Below are positions 18,234-29,237 of a DNA stretch of 64,000 bases, in pieces (position 1 is the first letter of the stretch; each line of letters starts with the position of its first letter). The notes under the pieces were generated by a model that was not told where the DNA came from, did not search any database, and worked only from the letters and a program-made list of their open reading frames with translations. The position numbers and the translations under genes are program-made. Source of the DNA: Erodium maritimum (taxonomy: Eukaryota; Streptophyta; Magnoliopsida; Geraniales; Geraniaceae). The DNA is taken from NCBI GenBank assembly GCA_963921825.1, contig OY997588.1, positions 63,446,617-63,510,616 on the forward strand, in the 5' to 3' direction.

Positions 18234-21200
18234 GTCTACCCCCCTTAAAGAAATTTCGTCCGCGAAATTTAAAACAGACGTACCTCGGGAGTCGAACAGG
18301 CCGGGATACTTCGCGCGAACCTCGTCCTCGCGTTCCCACGTCGACTCAGCTCCGTGATTTTTCCACTGCACTCGGACCAAGCGGATAATCTTGCCTCCCC
18401 GCAGAATCTGCTGCCGTGTGTCCATGATCCGAACCGGCTGCTCCTCATAGGAGACATCATCAGCCACCTCGATATCAGTCCACTCGATGACGTGGGAGGG
18501 GTCTGCGTTGTACTGTCGCAACTGGGATACGTGGAAGACGTTATGTACTCTCCCAAGCTGCGGTGGCAACGCCAGACGATAAGCCACGACTCCCACTCTG
18601 TCTAAGATCTGGAACGGGCCTATGTACCTCGGAGCCAACTTTCCCCCGCTGCGCCTGAACCGCACCAGCCCCTTCCTCGGGCTCACCTTCAGGAACACGT
18701 GATCCCCGACTGCAAACTCAAGAGGTCGACGTCGCCTGTCTGCATAACTCTTCTGCCGGCTCTGCGCGGTCCTCAACCGATCGCGGATCAATGTGACCTT
18801 CTCCGTCGTCTCTCTGACAAGATCTGGCCCCAGCAGACTCTTGTCCCCCACCTCTGCCCAGCATACTGGTGACCGACACGGCCTACCATACAACGCTTCG
18901 AACGGTGCCATCCCGATACTGGCCTGGAAGCTGTTGTTGTAGGCGAACTCGGCCAATGGCAGGTGGGTCTCCCAAGATCCCTTGAAATCCAGCACACATG
19001 CTCGCAGCATGTCCTCCAAGATCTGAATGGTACGCTCAGACTGACCGTCTGTCTGAGGATGATGTGCTGTGCTGAGTAGGATCTCTGTCCCCAGTGCCTT
19101 CTGCAGACTCGGCCAGAACCTGGACGTGAAGCGGGGATCCCTGTCAGACACTATCGACACCGGGACCCTGTGGAGGCGCACTATCTCCTGGATATACAGA
19201 CTGCTCAACTTGTCGACCGGGTCTGTCATCCTCATAGCCAGAAAGTGGGCCGACTTGGTCAACCGGTCGACTACCACCCACACGGCGTCGTTTCCCTTGG
19301 GCGATCTCGGTAGTCCACACACGAAATCCATCGTAATGTGCTCCCACTTCCACTGAGCAATCGGTAGTGGCTGTAACAATCCCGCGGGACGCTGATGCTC
19401 TGCCTTCACCTGCTGACAGACAAGGCATCTCGACACAAACTCTGCGACTGCTCTCCTCATGCCGCGCCACCAGTAGTGCCTCCTGAGGTCACGGTACATC
19501 TTGGTGCCCCCCGGATGCACTGCGAGACGCGAATGGTGTGCCTCTCGTAACACGGCATCTCTACAGTTAACTGGTACGAACAGCCCCCCGCGGTACCGTA
19601 GTCCCCAATCAGTACTGTCCTGCCAGCCCACCACCTCGTCACCCCTGACGACTCTCTCGCGGATCTCTGATGCTTCGACGTCCTCCCTCTGCGCCTCCAA
19701 CACTTGGGCAAGCAGTGAGGGCTGAGCCACTAGGGAGCACATGGCAACACCGCCAGTAACCTCCTCTAGCTCAAGCCCGAATGTGCTCAGCTCCCCCATC
19801 ATGTCCCACTCTCGGACAGATATGCTGGCGAGGCTCGGAGCCGACTTCCTACTCAAGGCGTCGGCGACAACGTTCGCCTTGCCTGGGTGGTAGTGTAGCT
19901 CGAAGTCGTACTCCTCGAGTAGTTCCATCCACCGTCGCTGACGCATGTTCAGGTCTCGCTGGGAAAATATGTACTTGAGGCTCTTGTGATCTGAGAACAC
20001 CTGAAACCCCTCGCCGTACAGATAATATCGCCAGCTCTTTAGCGCAAACACGACTGCTGCTAGCTCCAAGTCGTGGGTAGGATAGTTGCGCTCGTGTATC
20101 TTCAACTGCCTGGAGCCATAAGCCACAACTCTGCCCGACTGCATCAGCACGCAACCCAGTCCCTCTCCGGACGCATCGCAGTAAACATCATAGCCAAACC
20201 CTCGTTCGGGCACCACTAACACTGGAGCTGTAGTCAGTCGAGTCTTCAACTCCGCGAACGCATGCTCACAGTCATTTGTCCACACGAACCCAACACCCTT
20301 GCGCGTTAACAGAGTCATCGGTGCGGCTAGTCGTGCAAAATCCTGGACAAATCGCCTATAGTAGCCTGCCAATCCCAGAAAGCTGCGGATCTCGAAAACA
20401 CTCGTGGGCCGTGCCCACTTCGAGACCGCGTCGATCTTCGACGGATCGACCAGGATACCGTCACGGGATACGATGTGGCCGAGGAATCTCACCTCAGAGA
20501 GCCAGAACTCGCACTTCTCCCGGTTGGCATATAGCTGGTGCTCGCGCAGTAGGGTCAGAACAGCCCTCAGATGTGCCTCATGCGCCGCCTCGTTCTGCGA
20601 ATATATTAGGATGTCGTCCACGAACACCACCACAAACTGATCCAGGTACGGCAGGAAGATGTTGTTCATCAGGTCCATGAACGCTGCTGGCGCGTTCGTC
20701 AGTCCGAATGGCATCACCAGGAACTCGTAATGCCCATAGCGTGTCCGGAATGCAGTCTTTGCGACGTCCCCCTCACGGACTCGCAACTGATAATAACCGG
20801 ATCGCAGATCGATCTTCGAGAAGTGAGTCGCCCCTCTCAACTGGTCAAACAAGTCATCGATCCTCGGCATCGGGTACCGGTTCTTCACCGTAACCCGGTT
20901 CAGCTTCCGGTAATCTATACACATCCGTAGCTCTCCACTCTTCTTCTTCACGAAGAGTGCTGGTGCTCCCCACGGCGATGCACTCGGACGGATAAACCCC
21001 TTCTGCTGAAGCTCCTCCAGTTGACGCTTCAGCTCAGTCAACTCTGCCGGCGCAAACCTGTAAGGCGCCATCGATATCGCCGCCGTTCCCGGCACTAGGT
21101 CAATCCCGAACTCCACCTCACGAATCGGTGGCAGCCCGCTCAACTCCTCAGGAAAGACCTCGGGGAACTCGCATACCACTCTCGGTAACTCTCGGCTCTG

Positions 21201-23084
21201 CACAGCCGGTACTTCCTCCTCTGCGGACAACGCCGACAGGAGGACCCCACTCTTACTCCCCAGCACGCACGTCACCTTCGTACCGCCCACTGTCACTGTC
21301 ACTCGTCGTCTGTAGCAATCGATGTTGGCTCGGTACCTCGACAACCAATCCATACCCAAAATCACATCAAAGGTAGTCATCCCTAACACGAGAAGATCAC
21401 CAGGGCAAGGACAGTCTGCGACTCTAATCTCGCAGGCACGACATACTCTAGTCAACGATGCACCACCCCCAACTGGGGTGTCCAGGCATAGGGGTGGACT
21501 CAACGGCTCTAAGCTCAACCCCAACCTCTCAGCACAACCCGACGAAATAAAAGAGTGCGATGCCCCGGTATCAAACAAGAACAAAGCCCATAAATGATAC
21601 AACAAACACGTACCCTGGATGGTCTCACGGTACGTGCTAGGTCCTGGGGCTCTGGAGTCGGTGACTGCATATACTCTCCCCTGCGAGGCCTGCTGCCTCT
21701 GACCCTGCGCACTGGCTGCTGGATACCCGTGACTCGGCTGCTGTCTCGGAATTGGTGCGCTCGTAGACGGCCGTGATGATCTCGGCTGCTGACCCTGTCG
21801 AGGGCGACCTCTGGGCGACTGTACTGTCCGCGACTGCTGCGGTCGCTGCACTGATGTCTCCCCCAACTGCTCTCGGCACCATGCCATAGTGTGACCGGCC
21901 CGGCCGCATCGGTAACAGCTGATCTCGTCAGCCCTCGACCCCGAGCCCTGGCCTGTCCGGCTAGTAGCTGGTACTGCCGCGGTTCCTCCCCTCGTCGGAC
22001 AGTCTCGTAGTAAGTGGCCTGGCTGCCCGCAGTGATAGCTTGATGGCCTCCTCTCTGAGGCGACTGGCCCCACTGATGCCACTGACCCCTGCTGTCTCGA
22101 TCCACTCTGATGAGGCGGTGGTCGGAAGGATCCCGCGGTCCTCTGCCTCCGCGAGTCTCGTGAGTCTGACGGCCCTGCCCAACTGATCGGCCGAGGTCGG
22201 ACCTCACGGCTCCTGACTGCATCCCTGGCGCCCTGCTCTACTGTAGCTGCGGTGTCCACGAGGTCGGTATACTTCCGTATCCTCAAGGCGAGAACCTGGT
22301 TCCGGATGCCCAGCCTCAGTCCGTCCTGGAACCGCAGGCAACGGTTCGTCTCGCTTGTCACCATCTCAGGCGCGAATCTGGCCAAGGCTGTGAACCTGGC
22401 CTCGTACTCTCCTACCGTCATCCCCCCTTGCTCCAGGTCTAAGAACTGTCGATGTCGCTCCAGCCGAGCCGACTCGGGGAAGTACTGTGCCATGAATACC
22501 TCCTGGAATACGCTGTAGTCGTATCCGACCGTGTCCTTCAACCGCCCCCACCAGTGGTAGGCGCTGTCTCTCAGCTGATGGGCCGCGAAGGACACTCTCC
22601 GACGGCCATCCTCGACACCCGATGTGTCCAAGTCTCGTGTGACCTGCTCTATCCATCGCTCGGCCAGGTCGGGATTTGGCTCCCCGACAAAAACAGGTAT
22701 CCCGAGCTTCAGGAAATCTAGTAGTGCTCGGGAGGTAAGATCCTCTGTCTGAGCGGTCCTCACCGGGACTGCGGCTGCCTCTGGTGCTGGCGAAGCCGAC
22801 TCTCGGCTGGCGATGATCGCCACCAAACTCTGAACGGTCCTGGTAAGCTCATCCAGGGCAGTCATCACTGGAGGGTCCGCGACTGGCGGAACACTGGGGG
22901 TGCCGGCAGACGGCCCCGCATCACTCCTCCTGTCTTCTCCGACAGGAGTACCCTGTGCCTCCGCATAGTCGGCGGGCTCGACGGTCGGCACCCTCCCTGG
23001 TGCCCCTGCTGACCGTCCCCGCCGGCCTCGCGTGGGTGCCTGGCCCCGTGTTCCTGATGGTCGCCCCCGCTTACCGCGAGCCAT
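18177..23084 (-). CDS. Ty3/gypsy Gag-Pol polyprotein, uninterrupted (1,635 residues)
   Basis: Start is the ATG at 23,084 ([11 protein letters not shown]). Domains in order: Gag (about residues 140-250), zinc knuckles (about 350 and 395), aspartic protease with LFDTGAS (about 505), reverse transcriptase with FVDDILIYS (about 822), RNase H (DASGEG, about 966), integrase HHCC finger (about 1,180-1,220), catalytic core with Asp in TMDFV, Asp in VSDRDPRF and Glu in QSERTIQ (about 1,253, 1,311, 1,348), and a C-terminal chromodomain-like segment ([15 protein letters not shown], about 1,570). The first knuckle reads [14 protein letters not shown], missing its first Cys. Gag and Pol are fused in one frame. 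The frame crosses the polypurine tract and ends 57 nt inside the 3' LTR. Confidence 0.95.
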   Translation of the reverse strand: MARGKRGRPSGTRGQAPTRGRRGRSAGAPGRVPTVEPADYAEAQGTPVGEDRRSDAGPSAGTPSVPPVADPPVMTALDELTRTVQSLVAIIASRESASPAPEAAAVPVRTAQTEDLTSRALLDFLKLGIPVFVGEPNPDLAERWIEQVTRDLDTSGVEDGRRRVSFAAHQLRDSAYHWWGRLKDTVGYDYSVFQEVFMAQYFPESARLERHRQFLDLEQGGMTVGEYEARFTALARFAPEMVTSETNRCLRFQDGLRLGIRNQVLALRIRKYTDLVDTAATVEQGARDAVRSREVRPRPISWAGPSDSRDSRRQRTAGSFRPPPHQSGSRQQGSVASVGPVASERRPSSYHCGQPGHLLRDCPTRGGTAAVPATSRTGQGSGSRADEISCYRCGRAGHTMAWCREQLGETSVQRPQQSRTVQSPRGRPRQGQQPRSSRPSTSAPIPRQQPSHGYPAASAQGQRQQASQGRVYAVTDSRAPGPSTYRETIQGTCLLYHLWALFLFDTGASHSFISSGCAERLGLSLEPLSPPLCLDTPVGGGASLTRVCRACEIRVADCPCPGDLLVLGMTTFDVILGMDWLSRYRANIDCYRRRVTVTVGGTKVTCVLGSKSGVLLSALSAEEEVPAVQSRELPRVVCEFPEVFPEELSGLPPIREVEFGIDLVPGTAAISMAPYRFAPAELTELKRQLEELQQKGFIRPSASPWGAPALFVKKKSGELRMCIDYRKLNRVTVKNRYPMPRIDDLFDQLRGATHFSKIDLRSGYYQLRVREGDVAKTAFRTRYGHYEFLVMPFGLTNAPAAFMDLMNNIFLPYLDQFVVVFVDDILIYSQNEAAHEAHLRAVLTLLREHQLYANREKCEFWLSEVRFLGHIVSRDGILVDPSKIDAVSKWARPTSVFEIRSFLGLAGYYRRFVQDFARLAAPMTLLTRKGVGFVWTNDCEHAFAELKTRLTTAPVLVVPERGFGYDVYCDASGEGLGCVLMQSGRVVAYGSRQLKIHERNYPTHDLELAAVVFALKSWRYYLYGEGFQVFSDHKSLKYIFSQRDLNMRQRRWMELLEEYDFELHYHPGKANVVADALSRKSAPSLASISVREWDMMGELSTFGLELEEVTGGVAMCSLVAQPSLLAQVLEAQREDVEASEIRERVVRGDEVVGWQDSTDWGLRYRGGLFVPVNCRDAVLREAHHSRLAVHPGGTKMYRDLRRHYWWRGMRRAVAEFVSRCLVCQQVKAEHQRPAGLLQPLPIAQWKWEHITMDFVCGLPRSPKGNDAVWVVVDRLTKSAHFLAMRMTDPVDKLSSLYIQEIVRLHRVPVSIVSDRDPRFTSRFWPSLQKALGTEILLSTAHHPQTDGQSERTIQILEDMLRACVLDFKGSWETHLPLAEFAYNNSFQASIGMAPFEALYGRPCRSPVCWAEVGDKSLLGPDLVRETTEKVTLIRDRLRTAQSRQKSYADRRRRPLEFAVGDHVFLKVSPRKGLVRFRRSGGKLAPRYIGPFQILDRVGVVAYRLALPPQLGRVHNVFHVSQLRQYNADPSHVIEWTDIEVADDVSYEEQPVRIMDTRQQILRGGKIIRLVRVQWKNHGAESTWEREDEVRAKYPGLFDSRGTSVLNFADEISLRGVDCNNHFWSTSVKPAKNRKI
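18235..18250 (-). other. Polypurine tract of gypsy copy A1
   Basis: The minus strand reads CTTTAAGGGGGGTAGA just before the 3' LTR TG. It primes plus-strand DNA synthesis. It lies inside the coding frame. Confidence 0.8.
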
Positions 23085-23741
23085 AAACAGTATCCTCTGC
23101 ACGGATACACGCAAACGTTCAGTTTGCGAACTTAAATAAAAACGACAGTACAAAAGCACTAACGTCCACCCGCTTAAGCTTACACTAACGTGCTTATCAC
23201 TAAAGCGCTACACCGCTCAAGCTAAACGTACTTTATATACTAGCATTAGTAAACGAGACCTCAACGAGACCGCACCGACGTGCACCAAACAAGCGACGGC
23301 AAACCAACCCACACAACACGACGACCCCCGTTCACCGGGCCAATCAAAATCGAACCTTGCCCACCGGGCCAACCAAAATCAAACATACGCCCATAGGGCC
23401 AATCAAGTTCAAGACATGCCCACAGGGCCAACAATTTTAAAACCTTCACCCTTTCATTTTAAAACTTCGTTCCTTGACATCACGTAGTTACAACCCGGTT
23501 CAGGCGTCCCCGAACCACGTTGTACCGACTTGACATCAACACCGTCACGTTCGACTACAGGAGCGCTCCTGAGTCGACCCGCGACAGTTAAAAACAGTTC
23601 ACGCAATCACACACAATCAGTATGCCAGCAACAAAATACTGTAACATACGCACAACACAAACAAGACTCAGGACATGACGGGTCTACACTGACTCGACTC
23701 TCCCCCCTAAGTGACGGACAGTCCGAGGTTTGAAACCTCGA
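23085..23741 (-). other. 5' leader of gypsy copy A1
   Basis: Untranslated leader with the CACCGGGCCAA-type repeats at about 23,330-23,440. No gene. Confidence 0.6.
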
Positions 23742-23753
23742 GCTCTGATACCA
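23742..23753 (-). other. Primer-binding site, initiator Met-tRNA
   Basis: TGGTATCAGAGC on the minus strand, 3 nt from the LTR end at 23,757. Confidence 0.92.
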
Positions 23754-23756
23754 AGC

Positions 23757-26721
23757 TGTCACGCCCCAATTTCAGCGAACCGAACTCGGGACGCGAATAT
23801 TTAAAACATGAACACTTAAAACCTGTTTTGAATAAAACTCTGATATTTCCATTTAATTACCAAAAATAATAATAGTATTTACAATACAAAAACGTTCCAA
23901 CAAGTGGACAAGGTACACATCCGTCACTAGACTCAACAAAAGTAAAGACCAGACTCCGCTCCAAGCTCCATGGACTTCAAGAGCTAACCTAGTCCGTCCG
24001 GTGATCAGTACCTGTAGGAAAAGCAGCTAGGGGTGAGCGTTCGCTCACCTCCACGGATAACAGACTGACTATGGCATAATTAGTAGATAAAGCCAGTAAC
24101 ACTAAAACCAACCCAACACCGGGACTACAGTCCCCAACTCAGGTACTCAACTGACCCACAAGCCGTCACCTTCCTCAACAGACTCGACACTCGATGATAC
24201 AGTGTAAACCCGACACAACTATCGACGACCTCCTCAAGGACTCGAACGAAACGACACAACACCAAACAAGATCACAAAGGATCGCACACCAGCTGCTCAG
24301 TAACCAATCTCAATCAGGTCAGGGTTCGACCTATCGCAATTCCTCGACACGAAGTCGGATCAGGCTGTCGACCTTTCAAACTCGCAATTCCTCGACACTA
24401 AGTCGGATCAGGCTGTCGACCTTTAAAACTCGCAATTCATCGACACTAAGTCGGATCAGGCTGTCGACCTTTAGAACTCGCAATTCATCGACACTAAGTC
24501 GGATCAGGCTGTCGACCTTTAGAACTCGCAATTCATCGACACTAAGTCGGATCAGGCTGTCGACCTTTAGAACTCGCAATTCATCGACACTAAGTCGGAT
24601 CAGGCTGTCGACCTTTAGAACTCACCACCCCAGGTAACCACAATCACAATCACAGGCAAGTTCAATCACACAGGCACTCAAGGCCACTCAAGACACCTCA
24701 ACAGTCAAGACTCGGGTTCAACAACCCCACGGGCACTCGCTGCCACTCAAGACACCAAATTAAATACACGGCTCTCATGGCCACCCCGACTCAACAATTA
24801 AATACGGGCTCTCAAGGCCACCCAAACTCAACAATTAACGACGGGCTCTCAAGGCCACCCAAACTCAACAATTAAATACAGGCTCTCAAGGCCACCCAAA
24901 CTCAACAATTAAATAAAACGCACGACAACCTCCGGCATACTCGATGCCTCCAACGGTCCTAAAATCACTAGTTTCACAAACAACCTCCGGGCATGGTCAT
25001 ATGCCTCCAGTAATTCAATTATCGCTAAGTTCTCTGTTCCTACGACACTACTAAGTGTCACATGCTTTTCTCTTAAACGCTACAATCCCGTATCATGCTT
25101 TTCTAATAATTAAATAAATCTACTCAACCCACGACACCCCGGTGTCACATGCAATTCTACTATTAACTTTCCCTAATCAGGGCCGAGATCCGGCTACTTT
25201 TCCCTACCTCGTATATAGATCCAAAAGCGCTCCAACAAAACCCGAAGTGGACCTAGTCACTCGCCGAGCTTTCCCTTGCCTCGGTCCGTAGCACGATCTA
25301 AAAGAACACAAATTCAAAGTACCTTTAAACTAGTACGAATAAACTGAAAATTAATAAACTTAACGCCCAAACGTAACCCCGACAAAGACGATCACTCCCA
25401 AACTTCCCAATTATTCGATATTGCCGAAAAAGGACCCGTAAGGGCCAGTTTCGCCCGACATGGCGAATCTGCCCGGTTATGGTTAATTGCCTTCCGGGGC
25501 TCCAAAAGTCCCCAATTTCGTTTCTACGGTCTTAGAATAAATCAAGGAACTCAACGCACTTGACGGAATCGAATTCCGACTTATAAATCAATTAATTAAC
25601 GTTTAAAGTTTCCCAAAACCCGTTAATTACAACTTCTCCAAATTAATTCCAAATTTCGATTCGATTAGGAATAAGTGGTCCGGGGGACGTTTTAAACCGC
25701 CCGAACATTAAAACCCGAGCAACCGAGCACGTGGGCCCCACCCAAGAGGCTTGGCCGAGACCCTAGGGTTTGAGGGAGGGGCTCGGCCACCAAGTGGTGG
25801 CTGCTGCCACCTCCGGCCAGCCACCACATGGCCGGCCGGCCACCACCCACGGTGGCCGGAGCTCCTCCCGAGCCTCCGGTCACCGGAAAACGTGAAATTA
25901 AACCCCCAAACACCTCTAAAACGTCTCCAACACCTCCCCACACTCTACACAACCCTAAGCCTTAGTTTATAACCAAACCCTAGCTCTTGAAAATAATCAA
26001 AACGAGAATCGGTTCGGGTATTACCGTAGAGGAGAACGAGGGGAACGGGATTGCTCTTTGCTTTGACTCGATCCAAGGGCTCGATCACAAACCCTAGCTC
26101 AACCTCCCTTCTTCTCTCTTCTTCTCCTTCTCCTTCTCTCTCTAAAACCTCTCTTCTAATTTCTAATTTAATTAAACTAACAACAAAACTAATAAAAAAC
26201 TAACACTTTCCCTCTTAAAACCCCATACTCGGCCAACCATCTCCAACCACACCTTTTCCCTCCAAAAAATACACCACCATATACTTGACAAGTGTCAAGG
26301 TGGGTCCCATACCTTTTGGAAAATATCTAGTTGATATTTTCCAATCAGATTCGCGAAAAACGGACGTTTCGGGCCCCGAACGGGCACTTTTCCCAAAAAT
26401 ATTTTAAACTGGACGGGCTTCAAGGAAACGGCCCAACTAAGACCGCTACGACGATGGCTAAGCTTTTCGGGTCCAACACGGTCCTCGAATGGACCAAAAC
26501 GTCGCTCGGGTGACTTTTCCAGCGAAAAATCAATCTTTCCCAAAATGACCAGAAAGTTGCCCTGAGTCCCCCGTAACTCATTTTAGTCGATAACGGGGTC
26601 AACTTAAGTCCGGCATGACCCTCGGGGTCAATTTAAGTTAAGTTAAGTGTCTGTCTTAAAAATTTTAAATTTTCCTGTTTTTCGCAGGTTTGACTGACGT
26701 TGACCAGAAGTGGTTATTACA
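23757..26721 (-). repeat. 5' LTR of gypsy copy A1
   Basis: TGTCACGCCCC to GGTTATTACA on the plus strand, followed by the target duplication CCTAA at 26,722-26,726. The minisatellite has 6 units (about 24,336-24,626). It has three copies of the GGGCTCTCAAGGCCACCC repeat near 24,800-24,900 where the left LTR has two, so the equal total length hides compensating indels. Confidence 0.95.
24336..24626. repeat. 48-bp tandem repeat, 6 units (5' LTR)
   Basis: Same family of units as the other two LTR arrays, one unit fewer. Confidence 0.9.
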
Positions 26722-28000
26722 CCTAAATTCTAACAACACCCTAAATCATAAATCAAAGAAAAATAAACCCTAAAGCAAACAAAGTCCTAACACACAAAAA
26801 AACCCTCAATTCTACCAAAACCCTAAATTAGATTCATAAAACCAAACATTTAAACCACAAAGCAAAATAAAAACAGAACCCTAACTCAAACCATCAATAA
26901 AATTTCAATAACCTAAATCAATGCACAAAACCCCTAAATCAGATGTGGAGAACATGAAATCGAACCAGAAATCAGATTAGCAACCCTAAATTATAATGAA
27001 ACCCTAAATAATACAACAAAACCCTTACATCAGATTTGATAAACCTAAAATAAATAATAAATCAATACAGGAAACCCCTAAATCAGATTGAAACCCTAAA
27101 TAAACACAAAACCCCTAAATTTTAATCAACCCTAATTCGGAAAAGATGAGAAATTACCTTCCCCTTTGCAATCCGCTTCTCCTTCTCGTGTTCCTTCTCC
27201 ATCCTTCCTCTCTCAAGTCTCACTCAGTCTCAATTTGATAGTCACACACTAAGATATCAGAAACCCTAAATCGGACTCGGGTGATTGTCATAAATGCTCA
27301 GTCGGTCGACCTTTTATAGCCCCCTCGCCTCCTCCTCTTCCTCATCCGCATTAAATGAAGCCGTGTTAGAGAAGCAAGGGAGTCGGAGAGTTGGAGGAGA
27401 GGGATTGAGAGGAGTACCATGCTTTGACAGTGAATCTGATAGGGTTTGGTGAGGTGAGTAGAGACGAGAGGGAATGGAAGGAACAGAATGAAGACACGAT
27501 AGGGAAGAAGAAGTAGAAGAAGAGAGATAGAGGTGAGGTCGGTTCTGGGTTAGGTGAGGCATTGAATGCGAGAAGACGAGACGCCGTAGTGAGAGAGAGA
27601 GACGAGGAGGAAGAGAGAGAGAGGGAAATGAGAGGAGAGTGTGAGTCTGAGTGTTTAGACGAAAATCAACGGCTAAGATTGAAACCCTACATCGGACGGC
27701 CAGGAATGACAGACCAGCTTATCTGGGCTTCGCGCGTAAAGGGGCCGAGGCGAAGTGAACGGGCCGCGTCTTCTTGGGCCGAGCAAAACTGACGGGCCTA
27801 AGGCCATATCCAACTTCCTCCTCTGGGCCCGGCCGGTTCGGTTAACCAGCGGTTCAGAGGTATGAAAACCGGCCACCTTTTTTCTGGTCGCCGGTTCAGC
27901 CCTTTCCTCACTGGCGCAGGCGGTTTTTTTCCCGGTTCCGGTGTCTCCGGTGCCGGGGACGGGCGGGGACGGTGATTTCGGTGTATTATGCCCAGCCCTA
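26722..28000 (-). other. hAT 5' terminal region (promoter side)
   Basis: This is the part of the hAT beyond the gypsy insertion. 26,722-27,160 continues the CCCTAAA-rich sequence, 27,160-27,660 is purine-rich on the plus strand, and 27,780-28,000 is GC-rich subterminal sequence with CCGGTTC motifs ending in the inverted terminal repeat. The short open frames are not supported as genes. A 5' exon of the transposase could lie here but I cannot place it. Confidence 0.6.
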
Positions 28001-28070
28001 ATTTGAATCATGATTAAACACTGTATTTATACCCATACAATTAATGAGAAAATCATGAATTATCCCAACA
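28001..28070 (+). repeat. 5' LTR of copia, right piece
   Basis: Starts with ATTTGAAT (the hAT target duplication), matches the 3' LTR from ATTTGAATCATGATTAAACA onward and ends CCCAACA. The primer site TGGTATCAGATTAACC starts immediately after, at 28,071. Confidence 0.9.
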
Positions 28071-28082
28071 TGGTATCAGATT
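28071..28082 (+). other. Copia primer-binding site (Met-tRNA, imperfect)
   Basis: TGGTATCAGATT directly follows the LTR. The first ten bases match the initiator tRNA-Met complement; the last two differ. Confidence 0.8.
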
Positions 28083-28361
28083 AACCTAGTCGATCTTTTC
28101 TTTCTCTTTTGCGTTTCCACCGCAATTCCTTTTCTCTATTTCCTTTTATCCTTCTCTCTGCAACAGCGTGCGTTTCCACTGCCACTGCGTCCGCTTCTTC
28201 TGCAACATCGTGCGAACAACTTCTCCTCTACAGAACCAGTTCTCAATTTCGTTTTCTGCAACAGCTATTCTCAGTTCGTTTCTGCACCAACGTGCGTTGT
28301 CCCTCAGCAGCACTATTTTCCGGTTTCACCCTCACCTGTCTCGGTTCCACTGCCTCCATCC

Positions 28362-29237
28362 ATGGCTGATTCCTGACTTCTTCCTGCTCTCATGGTTTCT
28401 AACATAAGGAGTGTTATTCCTATTGTTCTAGAGATGGAAAAAGGTCAATACACGACGTGGTCTGAGCTCTTTAAGATCCAATGTCGTGTACACGATGTGC
28501 TGCACCATATCATTCCTGAAGCTGCCATGGACGTTGATACCGAGCTGCCTGCACCGCCGGTTGTCCTTTCCTCCGATGATCCTGATGATGTCGAGACTGA
28601 GGAAGCGGCTGTCACTCCCCAGACCGGCCAATCTGTGGCTGTTGACATGGGAAACATAAGTGCCTCTTTGTCCCGTACGCTAGTAAATCTTGCTCTTTGG
28701 CATCGTTTAGATGCTGCAGTTCTCCAGTGGATTTATGGTACCATCTCTTCTGATTTGTTGCAAACTATCATTTCTCCTAACACCACTGCTGCATGTCCTT
28801 GGTCTGCCCTGAGTAATATTTTTCAATACAACAAGCACTCTCGTGTTGTTCATCTTGAGCAACAATTTTCTGCTACTCGATTAGATGATTTTTCAAATGT
28901 TTCTGCATATTGTCAAGTACTTAAGAATTTGTCTGATCAACTCTCCAATGTTGGAGCCCCCGTCTCCAATAGTAGACTCGTTCTTCGGCTTGTTACAGGG
29001 CTTTTTGAGGCATACGATGGCATAGTTACGCTTCTCCAACAATGCAACCCTTTGTCATCATTTTATGATGCTCGTTCTCGGCTGATTATGGAGGAGACAA
29101 GGAAGCAGAAACAAGCGGCGTCAGGGGATTTATCTTCATCCTCGACCCTCTTGACTACCTCTTCGGGTAATGATGATTCCAATTCTCATTCTAAATCGTC
29201 TAATGCTTTTGTTGGTCAAGTGTCTCGTGGATCATGA
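28362..29237 (+). pseudogene. Copia Gag
   Basis: A frame beginning with ATG at 28,362 has a TGA at codon 5, then is open from the next ATG (28,392) to 29,237. It shows the copia Gag pattern: VSNIRSVIPIVLEMEKGQY followed by TTWSELFKIQC near the N-terminus, with conserved hydrophobic blocks to about residue 230 and a Ser-rich tail. Downstream Arg/Gly-rich sequence follows a stop. No intact zinc knuckle is visible. Because the early stop is so close to the N-terminus, initiation at 28,392 might still give near full-length Gag. Confidence 0.75.

Larger units (their letters stand above)
15269..26721 (-). mobile_element. Full-length Tekay/Del-like Ty3/gypsy retrotransposon (copy A1)
   Basis: It has two 2,965-bp LTRs with TG/CA ends, a Met-tRNA primer site next to the right LTR, a polypurine tract next to the left LTR, one open Gag-Pol frame and a perfect 5-bp duplication CCTAA on both sides. 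Total length is 11,453 bp. Domain order protease-RT-RNase H-integrase marks Ty3/gypsy. The C-terminal chromodomain-like segment and long LTRs point to the chromovirus Tekay/Del group (family inference). The LTRs differ in a central tract, see findings. Confidence 0.95.
11297..28000 (-). mobile_element. hAT-superfamily DNA transposon, interrupted by a gypsy element
   Basis: Terminal inverted repeats are TAGGGCTGGGCAC (left) and, inverted, TAGGGCTGGGCAT (right). They are flanked by the 8-bp duplication AATTGAAT/ATTTGAAT, the length diagnostic for hAT. The undisturbed 3' LTR of the host copia carries a single ATTTGAAT, confirming the empty site. Subterminal regions are rich in CCGG and CCGGTTC motifs, as is usual for hAT transposase-binding areas. 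Without the gypsy insertion the element is about 5.2 kb. The transposase has three nonsense codons, so it is non-autonomous now. Confidence 0.92.
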
